Positions 11,001 through 24,149 are shown, counted from the stretch's first letter. The stretch is 64,000 nucleotides of DNA from Styela clava (GCF_964204865.1 NC_135250.1:8556001-8620000); one strand, 5' to 3'. Numbers and translations are program-made. Notes: generated by a model not told the origin, from the sequence alone.

Positions 11001-14000
11001 AATTTTCAATGAGTTGTCTTACATATTTGCGCTTAGCAACGCAGTCACTTATATTTGAGCAGCTGCTAGGTTCTGGAAAACCAGAATCTACTCATATTGA
11101 CTCAAAATACCCAATTATATACTCCTTTTGGGTTAGGGTGATGGGTGACTGAGGCTCTAAATATTTAACTGACAATGTCAACATAGAAAAACTAACACAT
11201 CAACTCCTATGACACTATGGGCAAGTATCAGAAGACGAAAAAACATAATTACATTTAATCATTGTGCTATTGACTGGTTCATATATCTTGACCTATGTTT
11301 CGGTTTGATAGATTGAATATATTACTAACATGTTTCACATAAGCATATTTTTATCACACGTATATTTCAGACTCCTAATTGAATGAATTATAATATATAT
11401 TTATATACATAAGCTAATGAATTTAAAAAACTGGTGCTATATGAGATTCCTTTAATCTTCTTTAAATGTTCAACTTCATACATTTATACCATTTATATAA
11501 AGCACATATATGAGCTATCTAATATTTGAATCATTTCTATTCTTTTCATATATGGTCCATCCATGAACTAATGAACATGAAGTCTATAAGTATGATACGC
11601 AACAATATGCCAACAACATGCGTCAACCCCAATTTCCTGAGTTTGCATTATTGATGAGCTGAGCTTGTGCCGACAGACTATGCAAATTATTTTAAGCAAT
11701 GATACCATATGGTATAAACTGTGACAGGATTCGTGCACACTAAAATAAGTCTGTTCATTCTATTCTTTGCCACCATCATATTCATTCAATAGAGGAATTC
11801 AATTAATGACGCATTGTGCTATATTGTCTACTGGCCTATATAATATCAATGCTATGGTTAAGTAGTCATAGTGTATTCATATTATAATTACGGTACATAT
11901 AACAAAATAAAGAATTCATATATTGATGAGCTAGTCGGATTTATAAAATAATATTCCTCGTTTTTTTCTGATGTTTTATTCTTGCTGAAACTACAATTCC
12001 TATGATGATTAATAGCCAAATCTCCATATTTTAGAACATGCTTATCATTAATGCTTATTATGCTTATTTTATTAATTAATTATGTTAATTAATTATTAGT
12101 TAATTATTTTAAGGACCCATCTCAAATGTGTAAGCGGCAAGTTCTCTTTGAATATTGGGCAAAATGGAGTAGATGGTATAAATATCAACCTATGGATCAT
12201 ATCAGAGATTATTTTGGTGAAAAAATTGGAATTTACTTCGCATGGCTGGGTATGTATATGACAAGCTTAAATGTCTGCAATATTGCTTACATATTTCTTA
12301 TAAACAGAATGCATTCAAGTCATTCAAAAACAAATAACAGGCTAATCCTATACAAAACATGGAATGGTAACCAGGCAAGAAGCAGTGGTACGCAATATAA
12401 ATAAGTCGTCTTAACGATTTTCTCTCCCCGGGATAAAACCTATGGGATGTAAATCCTATCTTGTCTACAATATATGGGTATATATCATTTGATTTAATTG
12501 GCCATACCTTCACCAAATTGTGGAATTATAATAAATCATCTTTTTTGGTTCTATGAGACAATGTAAAATAATATTTGTTGAAATTGCGATTGAAGTTAGT
12601 TTTGGCATGAGGCTTATTGTTTTCCACTTTTGCTTTTGTAACACTGTAGATATTTAGTTTTGTGTAATGAGCCAAGACTTCTATTACAAATTAAATGTGA
12701 CCCTCAATCTGAAATGAGCAGGAACATTAAACTTCTTGCAATCTTACATTAGGATAGGATTTACATATTCAGGAAATGCTGTTAAGATTTCTTAATCATA
12801 TGGCAAACCATCGGCCTATCGTGCGGTTACCAGTCTATGTCGGTATAGTATTAGCTAGCAAGTCAGTTGTTTCATAAATATATGCATGAACTTGATGGTG
12901 GAGAGAGCCGAACTGACCATTCGTTATGTGGACCACTCTATGATGGCCAGGAGTCCAACAATCCTCTCGAACATAAATATTCAAACAGGATCAAACCTGC
13001 GAACCCACACAGGGTAATCAGAGGAGCAGTGGAGAGCGTATTCCTAACGCTTAGAAAGATGCGCCATACCGCTGTTTTTTTTTTTTCAAATTGATGATTC
13101 AATTTTTTCAAAAAGTGGCAATTGGTGATTTAGTAGTGAAAGTGAAGTTGCTACTCTTCTGAGTGGTGTTGATAAATATACTTGAAATTAAAAAGTATTT
13201 ATAACGTCTAAATGTTATTGTAAAATCATAACAAAATTGTACTTTTTGATTCTTTTCATGAATCGCACTCATTTTATTTGATTGCTTAAGGTTTCTACAC
13301 ATCATGGCTTCTTCCAGTTGCAATTTTAGGATTGCTGGTATTCATTGGAGGAATGTGCAATATGAGTACTAACATTATGGTGTAAGTAAGATATCTTAGC
13401 TCTTTTATTTTCAAGGTTTCATTTCAACATACGGATGGTATTGAATTATTAGTCTTTTTTATAGTTGACATTGATAATTTCCTTCATTCTTACTAATTTA
13501 CAGTTTTTTTTTCAATCAAAGAATAAACTTGAGACATCGCCATTTTTTGTTATGCAGCTAAATTGAATTGTGACATCAGCCTTGTACATATATTTTAATT
13601 ATTTTGAAGACATATCGCTTTTTAATATTTTAAAAACTTTCTAGGGTAGAAATCTGCAATACCACAAACAACTTTAATATGTGCCCTTCATGTGATACAT
13701 GTAAAAATTGGGAGTTAAGTTCAACCTGTGGACAAACTAAATTATCTTATTTATTCGATCATCCTGGAACTGTTGCATTTGCAATTGTTATGTCCTTTTG
13801 GGGTAAGTAATCTATAAAATTTTGGTAACGTTAGCAAAAGCAGATTTCAACTGGGACAACAAAAGCGATGGCATGCACATAAATAATGGTTATCAATTGT
13901 CAGAACAATTGAGAAGTCAAGTCAAAATGTTAATCAATGAATATCCTGCAATTCAGTGAATACTCATCAAAAGTAAATGAAACTATTTCACACCATATTC

Positions 14001-17000
14001 ACCCAGAACTCTGACAACAGCGTTCAGGATGAGGTCAAAGTTAAAATGGTAGTCAGGTTTTTTCTTAAGTGATTTCCTTATAATTATGTCATTTCCTCCG
14101 ACCTCCTATAATGGCAAACTACAATTTCATGATCAAGTACGTTTTTCATGATCAAGTATTTCGCTTTTCAGCTGTCTTGTTTCTTGAATACTGGAAGCGA
14201 AAAAATGCAAGTCTTGCTCATCATTGGGAAGTTATGGATTATCATGAGGATGAAAGACCTCGACCAGAGTATGCTGCTCTTGCTCCTCATCTTGAGAAGA
14301 ATCCTGTGACTGGAGTACTTGAACCACATTTTCCTCCATCTTCAAGACTCAGAAGAACATTAACTGGTTTTACAATCCTAATTATAATGGTTAGTTTGGA
14401 ATCTTAATAGTAGGTCGTAGAGATTGTATAAATACCAAAATTATACAAAAGTGTTTTTTATGTAAATATGGTGAGCATGGTATCAGTTTATCAGTTTATT
14501 TATATTGGTTTGGAGTAGGCCTGTATGTACCAGAATAATGTTTGCTATAAAAACACATGATTGATAGAATTTGACTTATTCTATACGCGATAAAAAATAT
14601 TGCAGTTAGATATTGTAGAAAGCTTTTTTAATGAATGGAATAATAATATTATATAACACTTTGATTCAAAGTTTTCAATTTGTTGTTCTTTGTTTATTTA
14701 TCTTTCAGCTGAGCGTTGTGATCATCTTTGTGATATCAGTGATTTTATACAAATGTTTAATTGGAATCATCTTGATGCATAGCAGTAACTACTACGTACA
14801 TGTTGGAGTAAGTTCTATTTTCATTTACTCTGTTTCCTGAGCATATTATATGCAGTTTGATATCTGTTTAAAATTGAAAAAATCTCGTGCGGTGGTATTT
14901 AATACATGCTGCAGATGGCAACATTGAAACTTTGTTGAAACCCTTAAATATTATTCATCCAATTTTACAAGCATCTCACTACACTTAAAATAATGATAAT
15001 CATTACAATATCTGGTAACCCAAGGCTAGGAAACCCCTTGGAACAAAGTGTTCGCTGGAAGCCTTTCATTATTGAATGATAACTAGATGTTTTGCCTTGT
15101 TGACGTCATTTGCAATATTTTTTTTATCATAAAATGACATTCAGTTCTAATGAAATTGTTTGTGACATTTTATTTTTCAGGCTGGTTCTGTAAAGTCTTT
15201 ATCTGGTGCAGTATTGAATCTCATACTAATTATGTTGATGGCTCAAGTCTACACAGAAGTTGCAAGATATCTTACAAGATGGGGTAATTGTTGGTACTTT
15301 TTTAGGTACTCCTGAAGTATGCACACCAAGATGTCGCACAACCTGAACCCTAACTTGGTACACGACCTGAGTTCAGGTTGTGCGCCATCTTGGTGCGCAT
15401 ACTTCAGGAGGTCCCTTTTTTATTCGAGTTCAGCTGAGGAATTTGGAAGTGACCCCCACAAAAAGTTAGGCACTATGCCACTGATCACTATGTGTGTGTG
15501 ATGCAGTTCAAATTATAATGGTTATGATCATGTGATATATGGCTGCCGGATTTTCATTTATTTCTCCCTTTTCCCTTCGGTTCAAGATTCATGTATGATT
15601 ATCTGAAACATTGAACTTGTTAAGAACACAGATACCCAAACTGATTCATGGTTCATCATAACATGAGTGAGGCCATGTCATTGGTTTTGCTGTTCCTTTG
15701 GAAGATAATGAAATTCTATCCTGCTTCAAGACTATACCCTAAGTTACATTAATGTTTTGATTCTATATGCTCATTCCTGTTAATACTTCTGTTTCTTCTT
15801 ACTTGCTCATATTTTATATTTTTTGTTATAGAAATGCATCGAACACAAACAGAATACGAGAATGCTTTCACTTTCAAAGTATTCATATTTCAATTTGTCA
15901 ATTATTATTCATCGATCTTCTATATTGCATTCTTCAAGGGGAAGTAAGTCTTGTCTGTTTCTATTATTCAGAGAATTAATATTTGTCTTTAAAGTAATCG
16001 AATATGCCAAATATGCCTGGTTTGTCTTGTCGTTGTCAGCCATAAATTTGAAAATATTTATTTGACATTGTAAAATGTTCATGTTATGTTATACAGTGTC
16101 TAAATCAATAACTTTCAGAGTAACACTAAAAATCACTGAAAAATTCTATGCACTTTACATTGCGCTTCGTACATTTGACTCCATTTCACTCACAATTTAA
16201 TTTATAATATTATTTCAGTCTTGTAGGAATTCCGGGACATTACAGCAAAACACTAGGTGTTCGAAATGAATCTTGTGGAAGCGGAGGATGCTTAATCGAA
16301 CTTGCTGAACAGTTATTTGTTATTATGATTGGTAAACAAGCCATCAATAATATACAAGAAATAGCGTTTCCGTAAGTGCAGAGGAAAATATTCAAAATTT
16401 TTTTTGAAAATCTTCCCAAATACCTTCTTATGAGATGAGATCAGCGCATGATGAATTTCACCTAATGCTGAAACACATTTGCCATTACACTGCATGTTTG
16501 TAAGCTAAATGAACATTCTTTGCGAAAATTGAAAAAAAAATTACTTAGGAATGCCAGAATTCTTTCTTTTTTTCCGTTCTCATATAAATTTTATCATAAA
16601 TTTTATAATTTTTGTCAACGAAAAATTTCTGCTAAATGCAATGAAAATCTTAATGACCTCCATAAATGTATTTGTAGAAAAATAAAACAATGGTGGAACA
16701 CAAGAAGAATGAAACAGGCATTTGGTAAAGAGAAAGAAAAATCTCTAAGAAAACCTTGGGATCATGAATATGGACATCTTGTGAACTATGAAGGATTATT
16801 TGAAGAATATTTGGAAATGGGTAGATTTTTCATAATTATTTCCTCTGCATGACCTTTTTTATTGTTTTTTTAATCAATTGCTTCAGTCCAGGAATATGTT
16901 TATTTGCCCAATACCCAAAATATTTCTTCATATAAACCTATTGCTTGTCTGTAAGATATAAGTCTAATTTTGTTACAAAAATGTCAGCCAAACCTCACCA

Positions 17001-19137
17001 GTACTAATAATATTACCGTATCTGTATATGCATACTATACACACACTACATACTGCGAGTGTTGTATCATTGAAGCCCTATTGAGGAAAAACTGCAAGGA
17101 ACTACTGGTACACTGAGAGCTACGTATAAATGCATTGCTGTGATTTGGATTTTGTCCAACACATAACTCAAAACACTGTTCATACTGGCAGAAAAAACAA
17201 TCTAGTAGAAGTAGCTTTAAAATAAAAGGTATTACAAAAAATTAGCTTTGGCGATGAACTAAACTGAGTAGCCCTTGGAAAAATTTTGAAACGCATTTAA
17301 TGCTTCCCTTATAAAACAAAATATGGGAAAGTTTCTGTGAGCAAATGTTTATCAGTAAGAAAAGGTTTTAATTATCATACATTCAGCACTTTACTTGGAC
17401 GTTTAAATATTAATGGTCTTTTTATCCTGTATAGAATTTGGTGCTTTATTATAAACATATATTTTGACTGAAAAAATGTATATTTGCAGTTCTTCAGTTC
17501 GGTTTCATTACAATATTTGTGGCCGCTTTCCCAATTGCACCAGTATTTGCACTCCTAAATAACTGGTTAGAAATTCGACTTGATGCAAGTAAGTTGGTAT
17601 GTGAAACAAGACGTCCAGTTGCTGATCGTGCACAAAACATTGGAGTATGGTTTTCCATTCTTGATGGAATAGTACAAATTGCTGTTATTACAAATGTGAG
17701 TGGTGCTCTTTACAGAAGTTGTTAAATGTACTAAACAATCAAAAACCACAAATTGTGGTTTACTTTTAAATTTATTATATTTTTTTTTAACTTATTACAG
17801 GCATTTTTGATTGCATTTACATCAGATTTCATTCCAAAAGTATTTTATATGTATTGGATTGGCCATGGAGAACTGAAAGGATATGTTAATTTCACACTGG
17901 CTTATGCCCCTTATGATGCTGGTAAGGACTTTAGAATATAAATTTCCAATATTTCTCCTGTTTAAACGTAAAAAGATGGTACAATCATATGTTGAAACAT
18001 GGCTTCTTGTATATTAACCAGTATTGTTCGGATATAGATCAGGGGTCGTATGGGAGGTCGTTCCACTATGGAACGACATTCGGTCAAATAGTTCATTTTT
18101 TTCTTTCGATATGAATATGTCATGCAAATTTGCGTGCGTTTTTTTTTTGAGAAATAAATGCTATGCTGATTAATAGGTACTCCCGTATTGTGTGTACCAG
18201 GTTAGGGCATAATTTTATCCCGATTTTCTTTATTTTAGTTTTATTATGAGTTTGGAGGACTGTCTGTGTTAGTGAATATACCCGTAGGTATAGGTTTCAG
18301 TCACTTACACAACTTGATGTGAAGTAGGCGAACAAGATGAGTTACCTCCATATTGGTACACATACTTCTGAAGCGCCGATTAATATACTGTTTTACTCAG
18401 TAATTCTAAAACAATAACACTTTGTATCTAATCACGTCCAGGTTTAGGAGATTGCAGATATAAAGGGTTTCGTGATAGATATGGAAATTATACAATGCAT
18501 TTCTGGATGATACTGGCAATTAAACTTGCATTTGTCATATGCTTCGAGGTAAATTGTAAAGGATAAATTTCTCATAATTATATGGCTCCATATTTGAAGG
18601 AAGAAGTTTACAAAATTGATGAACCCGTTTTTTATCAAATATTAGAACTTTGCGCACAATTTATTCGAGCTTTTTGGATCACATATTGAATACACCCAAA
18701 TCTAAAATAGGGTCATGTAATACTGAACCACTCTTATATCATTATTTTCCCCAAACCTGCTATTGAATTAGCATGGTACCCGACTTAATAAATCCTTGCA
18801 TAACCTATATTTAAAATAAATTTGCAGCATGTTGTATTTTTTGTCGGGAGAATGATTGACTGGATTGTACCAGATGTTCCACAAAGTCTTGAATTGAAAA
18901 TAAAAAGAGAGCATTATCTGGCGAAACAAGCTTTAGCTGATAACCAAGATACTAACCTAGTAAGTGCATATTTAGTCATTTTCATAATCACACAATGGAT
19001 GTAGAATTTGTTTGAACCATGACTGTTTTGTATTTCAGGAAGTCTTAAAACTATACAACAGACCAACAAGTGTGGTACTTGATGAGAACGAGGAATATGA
19101 TTTGGACGAAAGTGCTTTTATTGCAGAGATTACATGA
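8012..19137 (+). CDS. anoctamin-7-like TMEM16 protein (21 exons, 888 aa)
   Basis: Exons: 8012-8086, 8817-8910, 9374-9546, 9710-9817, 10101-10237, 10562-10674, 10907-10995, 12114-12249, 13291-13381, 13645-13802, 14172-14389, 14709-14807, 15181-15283, 15832-15943, 16219-16371, 16678-16820, 17490-17695, 17801-17921, 18442-18548, 18828-18959, 19039-19137. All are bounded by GT-AG, phases close, and there is one stop. TMEM16 proteins are ten-helix membrane dimers acting as calcium-gated chloride channels or lipid scramblases. The N-terminal dimerisation domain (IDFVLV at exon 3, [10 protein letters not shown] in exon 7) precedes YFAWLGFYTSWL and the long membrane domain. All six calcium ligands known from ANO1 have counterparts: N612, E616, E663, E666, E695, D699. 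The C-terminal third ([33 protein letters not shown]) resembles ANO7 most, from recall. The start is the first ATG in an open exon whose phase fits exon 2. Subfamily assignment is less certain than family. Confidence 0.92.
12305..12466 (+). repeat. decayed SINE tail inside anoctamin intron 8
   Basis: The segment matches the second half of the local SINE family (AACAAATAACAGGCTAATCC, then AAGTCGTCTTAACGATTTTC, CCCGGGATAAA, TGTAAATCCTATC) with many substitutions. The head is missing. It begins about 55 bases after the exon 8 splice donor. Confidence 0.55.
12749..13074 (-). repeat. tRNA-derived SINE, copy in anoctamin intron 8
   Basis: This is the minus-strand copy of the SINE. The AGGATAGGATTTACATATTC tail lies at the low coordinate and the tRNA-like head (CAGCGGTATGGCGCATC on the minus strand) at the high coordinate, next to a poly-T run. 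It is the mirror of 1411-1736. Confidence 0.7.
15305..15414. mobile_element. 110-bp palindromic MITE, GGTACTCC family
   Basis: The sequence is almost entirely self-complementary: AGTATGCACACCAAGATGTC at the left pairs with the region around 15380-15406. It is flanked by an exact 8-bp duplication CTTTTTTA (15297-15304 and 15415-15422). It sits in anoctamin intron 13, just after the splice donor. It is the shortest copy of a family also seen at 18176, 56559 and 61509. Confidence 0.8.
18176..18376. mobile_element. decayed GGTACTCC-family MITE in anoctamin intron 18
   Basis: The left end reads GGTACTCCCGTATTGTGTGT and the right end, on the minus strand, GGCGCTTCAGAAGTATGTGT. The internal GTACCAGGTTAGGGCATAAT and the TTTTAGTTTTATTATGAG stretch match the copies at 56559 and 61509. 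The ends are too diverged to define a target duplication. Confidence 0.55.
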
Positions 19138-19694
19138 TAGAATGATAGAATAGGTTGCATTATTTTGACGCCGGTACACCGGATCATAATTTAAATTTTT
19201 TATTGTTTTTTAGAGCAAAGATTTATTTATCCTGGTTGAAATATAATTTCTGTGTTCCGTAATTGGTACACTTGGTTGGAGCTATCTGTGAAGTTCGAGT
19301 ATTGTGGTGTCTTTCACCATGTACAGTATGAGTACCGGTACCGTACCGTAAGTAAAAACGATGTTAAGCATTTTGTCAAACTTTTCATTTTTCTATGTTA
19401 ATAATTATCATGGTTTTTGAACGAATTAACACCCTAGGAAATGATATATTATAAAACAATTGGATCATACATTTTGTATTTATTATTTACTATTCGGCAT
19501 TAGTGCCACAGTTTACTACTGATCACCACACGTTTTTACGATTTCTATTCAATATTCACAACATGATTTTCATTCAAGTAAACCGAGAGCAATGGTCACA
19601 ATAGTGAACAGTTATGTGTGAACTATTTTATTGAGAATAAATTTCACAACCCACGCTGTGTGTATCAGCCTATTTCCAAGTTCATGCTTCCGGA
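19138..19694. other. 3' flank of the anoctamin gene
   Basis: This is likely 3' UTR and downstream sequence. An AATAAA hexamer lies at 19636-19641, about 500 bases after the stop codon, and is a possible polyadenylation signal. No further coding sequence is seen. Confidence 0.35.
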
Positions 19695-19765
19695 AACAAA
19701 TAACTAACTAATCCCATGACGGGCATGGATTGGTAACCGGACGAGAGGACGTGGTTCGCCATATG
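19695..19765 (+). repeat. SINE body fragment
   Basis: The segment matches the family body (CTAACTAATCCCATGACGGG, GGTAACCGGACGAGAGG, TTCGCCATATGGTTA). Both the tRNA head and the tail are absent. Confidence 0.6.
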
Positions 19766-21491
19766 GTTACGCCCAACCCCGTGCAACTAACTTGTCACAT
19801 TATGGCGTCATATGGACGCCATTTTCGATCATTCGGGTCGAGTAGTGTAACGCAAACAAGTCTTTAGTAGTTTTAAAAAGTTTTTGGGGAAGATTTAAAT
19901 GAGTAGTTATATTCCAGTATTGGTTTCTCGCGTCTCCTTCACCCTGAAATATGGCCAATTTATAATTTAATTTATTGCAATTTGTATGTTTGTGCCTATT
20001 TTAAGTATGGTGAGAAATAAACTACTGATTACTGATAGTTATATTCCAAAAGGGCAGAAATCCGATTAGGCGTCCCAGTCAGTATCGAACCCAATACGAG
20101 GCACTCACATTAACAACCCACGCCGCTCGGTAACAAACAAAATATAGACGCAACACACGGTTAGTAAAGTAAAGTTTATTTCGATTTTTCCGTAACACTA
20201 AAATGCAAGGCAACACACACACACACACATATAGCCACGGTTGCCCCGGAATTTACTGACAACTAGGGCGTTCTAAAATAGCTTGGGCTATTTTTTGGCT
20301 TCTGTTACATTCGAAATACCCTATTTCGCCATTTGGGGTCCCATGTTCTGGGTGTTTCACACCACAACAGACCTAAATGACTAAAACGAACTGAATTTTC
20401 GACAGTAAAGACGACGTTAAATGAGATATTACAACTGTTCTATAGCTAAATGCTGTTGACAATGTTACATTGGAAATTTGCCCTTTTCAGACGCTATCGT
20501 TGCATAATTGAATTGTAAACGTCCTTACCAATGGTAGTACAACGAAAGAGAGATTTTTTATTACTTTGTCAACCAAAAAATACAGTCATCAATAAAATAG
20601 CTACAGAAAATAAAATTGTTTTGGTATGAACAGGAGGGAGCGATACGACCATTGAAGTCAGCCCCCACCATATACGCTGATGTGATTAAGATTATCACTG
20701 AGAGATGACCAGTGGCAAAAACAATTACGATAATATTTTGACAATAAATTTCTGAACAAAATGGGGGGGGGGGATTCTTAGATAAAAGCAATGTTAAGCA
20801 TGTGTGTGTTTTGAAAAAAAAAGGGGAGGGAGGGGGGTGTCCGGGGTGGCATTCGTTAAATAAAACAATCTAAAGCGGCCAGAATAATGTGATGGAACTT
20901 TATATTTAACTGAAAACTAAATTCAACTCAGTGATACATACACAGTATTGAATAAAAGTAACACACTGGATAGGAAAAGATGATTTTGACTCATAAGTTT
21001 GTCATAATCTGAAAATATTTCAAAATTGCATGAACTTCATATATTTTTGGGGATTTTTACAAACTTGCACTCTAAAAATGGTAATACTTACAAGTATACT
21101 AATCAAGAAGTTTTAGCATGACGGTTTCGAAAACGTTTCTGACCCACACAAGAGGGTCAAATCTATAGGAAAATTTCAACAATTCACATCTTGGGAATCG
21201 TGTTTACAAAAAGAAGCAAGCAATGATCATCATAGGAATAGTGAACATTTTTATTTAAATCTTTGGTGTTACAGTATGATTGATAAAATCATTGCAAACA
21301 AACTGATAATTCAGAGCAATTTGGAAATAATTTAATTGACCAAAAATAGAAATGATACTTATCAAAAAACAAAGATATGAGAAAAGAACCATTTAATTGA
21401 TCAAAAATATCATGTAAATAACTGAATATAAAAGACGTGGAAAAGAACTGCTTTAACTGTGAAAAATGAATGTGCATTGATCACATTTGCA
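19766..21491. other. intergenic, no gene seen
   Basis: No exon-like segment with recognisable similarity was found. The region contains a short AC microsatellite (about 20211-20230) and G-rich homopolymer runs at 20763-20772 and around 20822-20838. The rest is AT-rich and non-repetitive by eye. Confidence 0.5.
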
Positions 21492-21750
21492 TCTAGGATA
21501 GGATATTTATCCCGGGGGGTAGGAAAGCCGATATGACGGCTTAATCATTGGCGAATCTCGCCCGGTGTTCAGGTCGGGTAACGGTATGGGATTAGCTAGC
21601 TAGACTTGATAATGAAGGAAGCCGTAGGCGAGGAGTCCAGCAATCTTCTCACACATGATCATCCCTGCATGGGATTCGAACCCACGCAGGGTAATTGGAG
21701 ATGCGGTGGCGAGCATATCATAACGCTTAGCACGATGCGCCACGCCGCCG
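21492..21750 (-). repeat. tRNA-derived SINE copy
   Basis: The tail (CTAGGATAGGATATTTATCC) is at the low coordinate. The tRNA-like head is at the high coordinate, with a readable B box (GGGTTCGAATCCC on the minus strand, near 21670) and GGCGGCGTGGCGCATCGTGC at the 5' end. Internal deletions make it shorter than the 345-base copy at 56716. Confidence 0.75.
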
Positions 21751-22702
21751 AAAACCTTCTAATTAACCGTTCAACTGCTGGGCGATGTTACCCAATGTGT
21801 CAAACTTATTCATCGCCATCGGGAACATAATTTGCGGTTTGCGAAAAGGTTTCGCTTTCTTTTTCCTTACTAAGCAGCTACCCGCTATATCTGATACTCC
21901 ACTTGTTCGCTAACTTATTGTTTGTATCGTTATTGAAGTGGATAATTAGTACGAGCATTTATTTGGTTATGCGCGGCATCTAGAGATTGATTTACTACTA
22001 ATCCTATGAGGCCCGATATTCCATGGTAAATTTCGTCCAAAGTTAGACATTTTGGCATTCTCAAAACTATCATTGTGTGAACTGATAATGCGCCACTAAC
22101 TTTTTCACTTGTATTCGATTTCTCTCCTCGATGTCAGAAAAATTTTGCGACTTTGATGTTACAGATGGTGTAACTGTAATAGCTTTGCCAGTATGGATAC
22201 AACTTGAAAAGCGCTCTCGAATGCGAGCAGATTAGATGATTTCAAACCTGGTTAGGAAGCGTTAAAGCGTACCTTGACGTAAAAAAAATGAAAATCGTGA
22301 AAATTCGGAACCAAAACGAACTCAAAAACTACAAGAAAACAAAGTAAAATTGGAATTCTTATTATTTCACGCAGAGATCCGCCTAACTTCAGAATATATT
22401 CTGCAAGACAATTTACTTTTGCTTCTTCTGCTGCTAAAAAACAAGTCATGCCCTGATAGCTGTTACAATTTGCGAGGCTTCTGAATGTCATTCTTATTTT
22501 TACGCTGTTTTAAAATTTAAAATTTTTAAAAAGGATTTCGCCATACTCTATCTATTACATTAACTCTTAATATTGTGATGTGTATTTGCCAGTAAAATAT
22601 GACTGGATTGGATTCGTATTATATTTTTCCTAATATACCGACAACATTCTTTTGTTATACCATTGTTTCGGACTTCAGAGGATTTTCCATAGCAAATATA
22701 TA

Positions 22703-23527
22703 TCGTCACGCTAATAACCGAATTGCGTAAGTCATTTTTGGCGGTTTTGAGTTTTTCATAAAATAGGTATTTATGTAATGCTGCGCACCTGTCTGTTAAC
22801 TCAGATTTTATTTTAAGAATTCCGAAACCCATAAAAATAGAGATTTTGTATGATATGCAAATTTGTTCAATTGTTTCGTCATAATGAATTATCATTGTTA
22901 ACGCAGGACTATTGTGACGTCACAAAGGCAAAATGACCTCGGCGAAGGATTTTCGAGTTTTTGCATCTCAGATTCTAGCTTAGCGCTTATAAATTTCAAT
23001 TTAAACTACAGTATAGGAAGGCGTGCACTTGTGATATTCACTGTCTGAATCCAATTCACCTTGGTTGGCTTTTATATAAGGGTACATTGCTGTTTTATTC
23101 TTTATATTTAACTTTAGTCTTATTTCGGTGGATGTGCAGAGCGTGTTATTTTGATGAAATATATATTTTTAAACATAAAAAATAATGTAATTGAAACAGA
23201 TTAGCTATTTTGGGGATTAGACATCGTATATACTAAGAATTACATTCGTTTTTGGATTGTTTTGTTTTCAGGACTGGTACGTATAGTCAAGTTGCAAAAT
23301 TGCGTATGTCCCCTAGTCATAGACACATTTCTGCCTAAGTCACAGTGCGCCATTATGTCGTCACATGAATGCGTCATACAAATTAACTTGAATCCGGCTA
23401 CGATCGAAAAATTGAACTATGGCAAATTATTGACTCTCAATGGCATAGCAATATCATTAGGAAGTTTTTTACGTTTTTCTCAAAACTGCTAAAAATGACT
23501 TACGCAATTCGGTTATTAGCGTGACGA
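22703..23527. mobile_element. 825-bp TIR element flanked by TA
   Basis: About 50 bases at each end form nearly perfect inverted repeats. Both ends read TCGTCACGCTAATAACCGAA inward and continue through TTGCGTAAGTCATTTTT. TA flanks each end (22701-22702 and 23528-23529), consistent with a Tc1/mariner-type target duplication. I see no intact transposase inside, so it is probably a non-autonomous derivative. The superfamily is inferred only from the TA. Confidence 0.7.
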
Positions 23528-23794
23528 TATTGTAATCTAATAGACAAATTTTTAACAGAAAATGCATGAAAAAACTATGATGAAACGTGGATACCTTGCC
23601 TTTATGAGGTGTTTGTTCATCATGGATTGGCACCTATTGGATATTTATTAAGAACTACGCGCACAGGAAGTTTTATGTTTCATATATTCCACCAAACGTT
23701 CATTTGATTATTTTGTGGACAGATTATTGCCAATAGCCAAAGAATAGTTCTTTCAAATAAGATTTTCAGCCATCACATTTCTTGTATTATCAAC

Positions 23795-24004
23795 CCCATG
23801 CGGGGATGGTTATGTGCGAAAGGATTGCTTGACTCCTTGCTGCTGTAAGGTGGTTCAAGTAACCGGTTGTCGGTTACGGCTTCCACCACCGTCAAGTCCA
23901 TGCTTCCGAAAACAAATACCTAGCAGATACCCGACATGGAATGGTAACCGGACGAGCGGCCGTGGTTCGCCATATGGTTGAGTCGTCTTATCAGCTTTCC
24001 TTTC
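23795..24004 (+). repeat. SINE body and tail, head truncated
   Basis: The segment begins within the B-box-proximal part (CCCATGCGGGGATGGTTATG) and runs through GTTACGGCTTCCACCACCG, GGTAACCGGACGAGCGGCCG and AGTCGTCTTATCAGC. The tRNA-like head is missing. Confidence 0.65.
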
Positions 24005-24018
24005 TAATGGTATGAATA

Positions 24019-24149
24019 TGTATGGCTGTATTTGGATATTATTTGGCTGTATATGTATATGACATTGGCTGTATATGGATATTTAGTTGTAGCTATATGG
24101 ATATTTAGTTGGCGCTATATGCATATTCTTGGCAGTATATGTATGGCAC
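24019..24149. repeat. short minisatellite, about 23-27-bp unit
   Basis: About five imperfect tandem copies of a unit close to GGCTGTATATGGATATTTAG follow directly after the SINE at 23795-24004. Unit length varies between copies. Confidence 0.55.

Larger units (their letters stand above)
7872..13214 (+). repeat. right arm of large inverted duplication
   Basis: This is the mirror of 1286-6772. It carries anoctamin exons 1-8 with intact splice sites, a decayed SINE tail (12305-12466) and a nearly complete SINE (12749-13074). It is longer than the left arm because the left arm has lost about 2.3 kb. Confidence 0.85.

Noticed and set aside
12250-12404. Extension of anoctamin exon 8 through the following open frame
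   Set aside because: The frame runs into a decayed SINE tail. The GTATGT donor at 12250 joins in phase to exon 9, giving the family motif WLGFYTSWL.
20763-20840. G-rich runs as possible G-quadruplex regulatory sites
   Set aside because: They are homopolymer-like tracts far from any gene start, and nothing else supports a regulatory role.
22560-22895. 111-codon open frame on the minus strand
   Set aside because: It crosses the left end of the TA-flanked TIR element, has no recognisable domain, and no splice partners were found.
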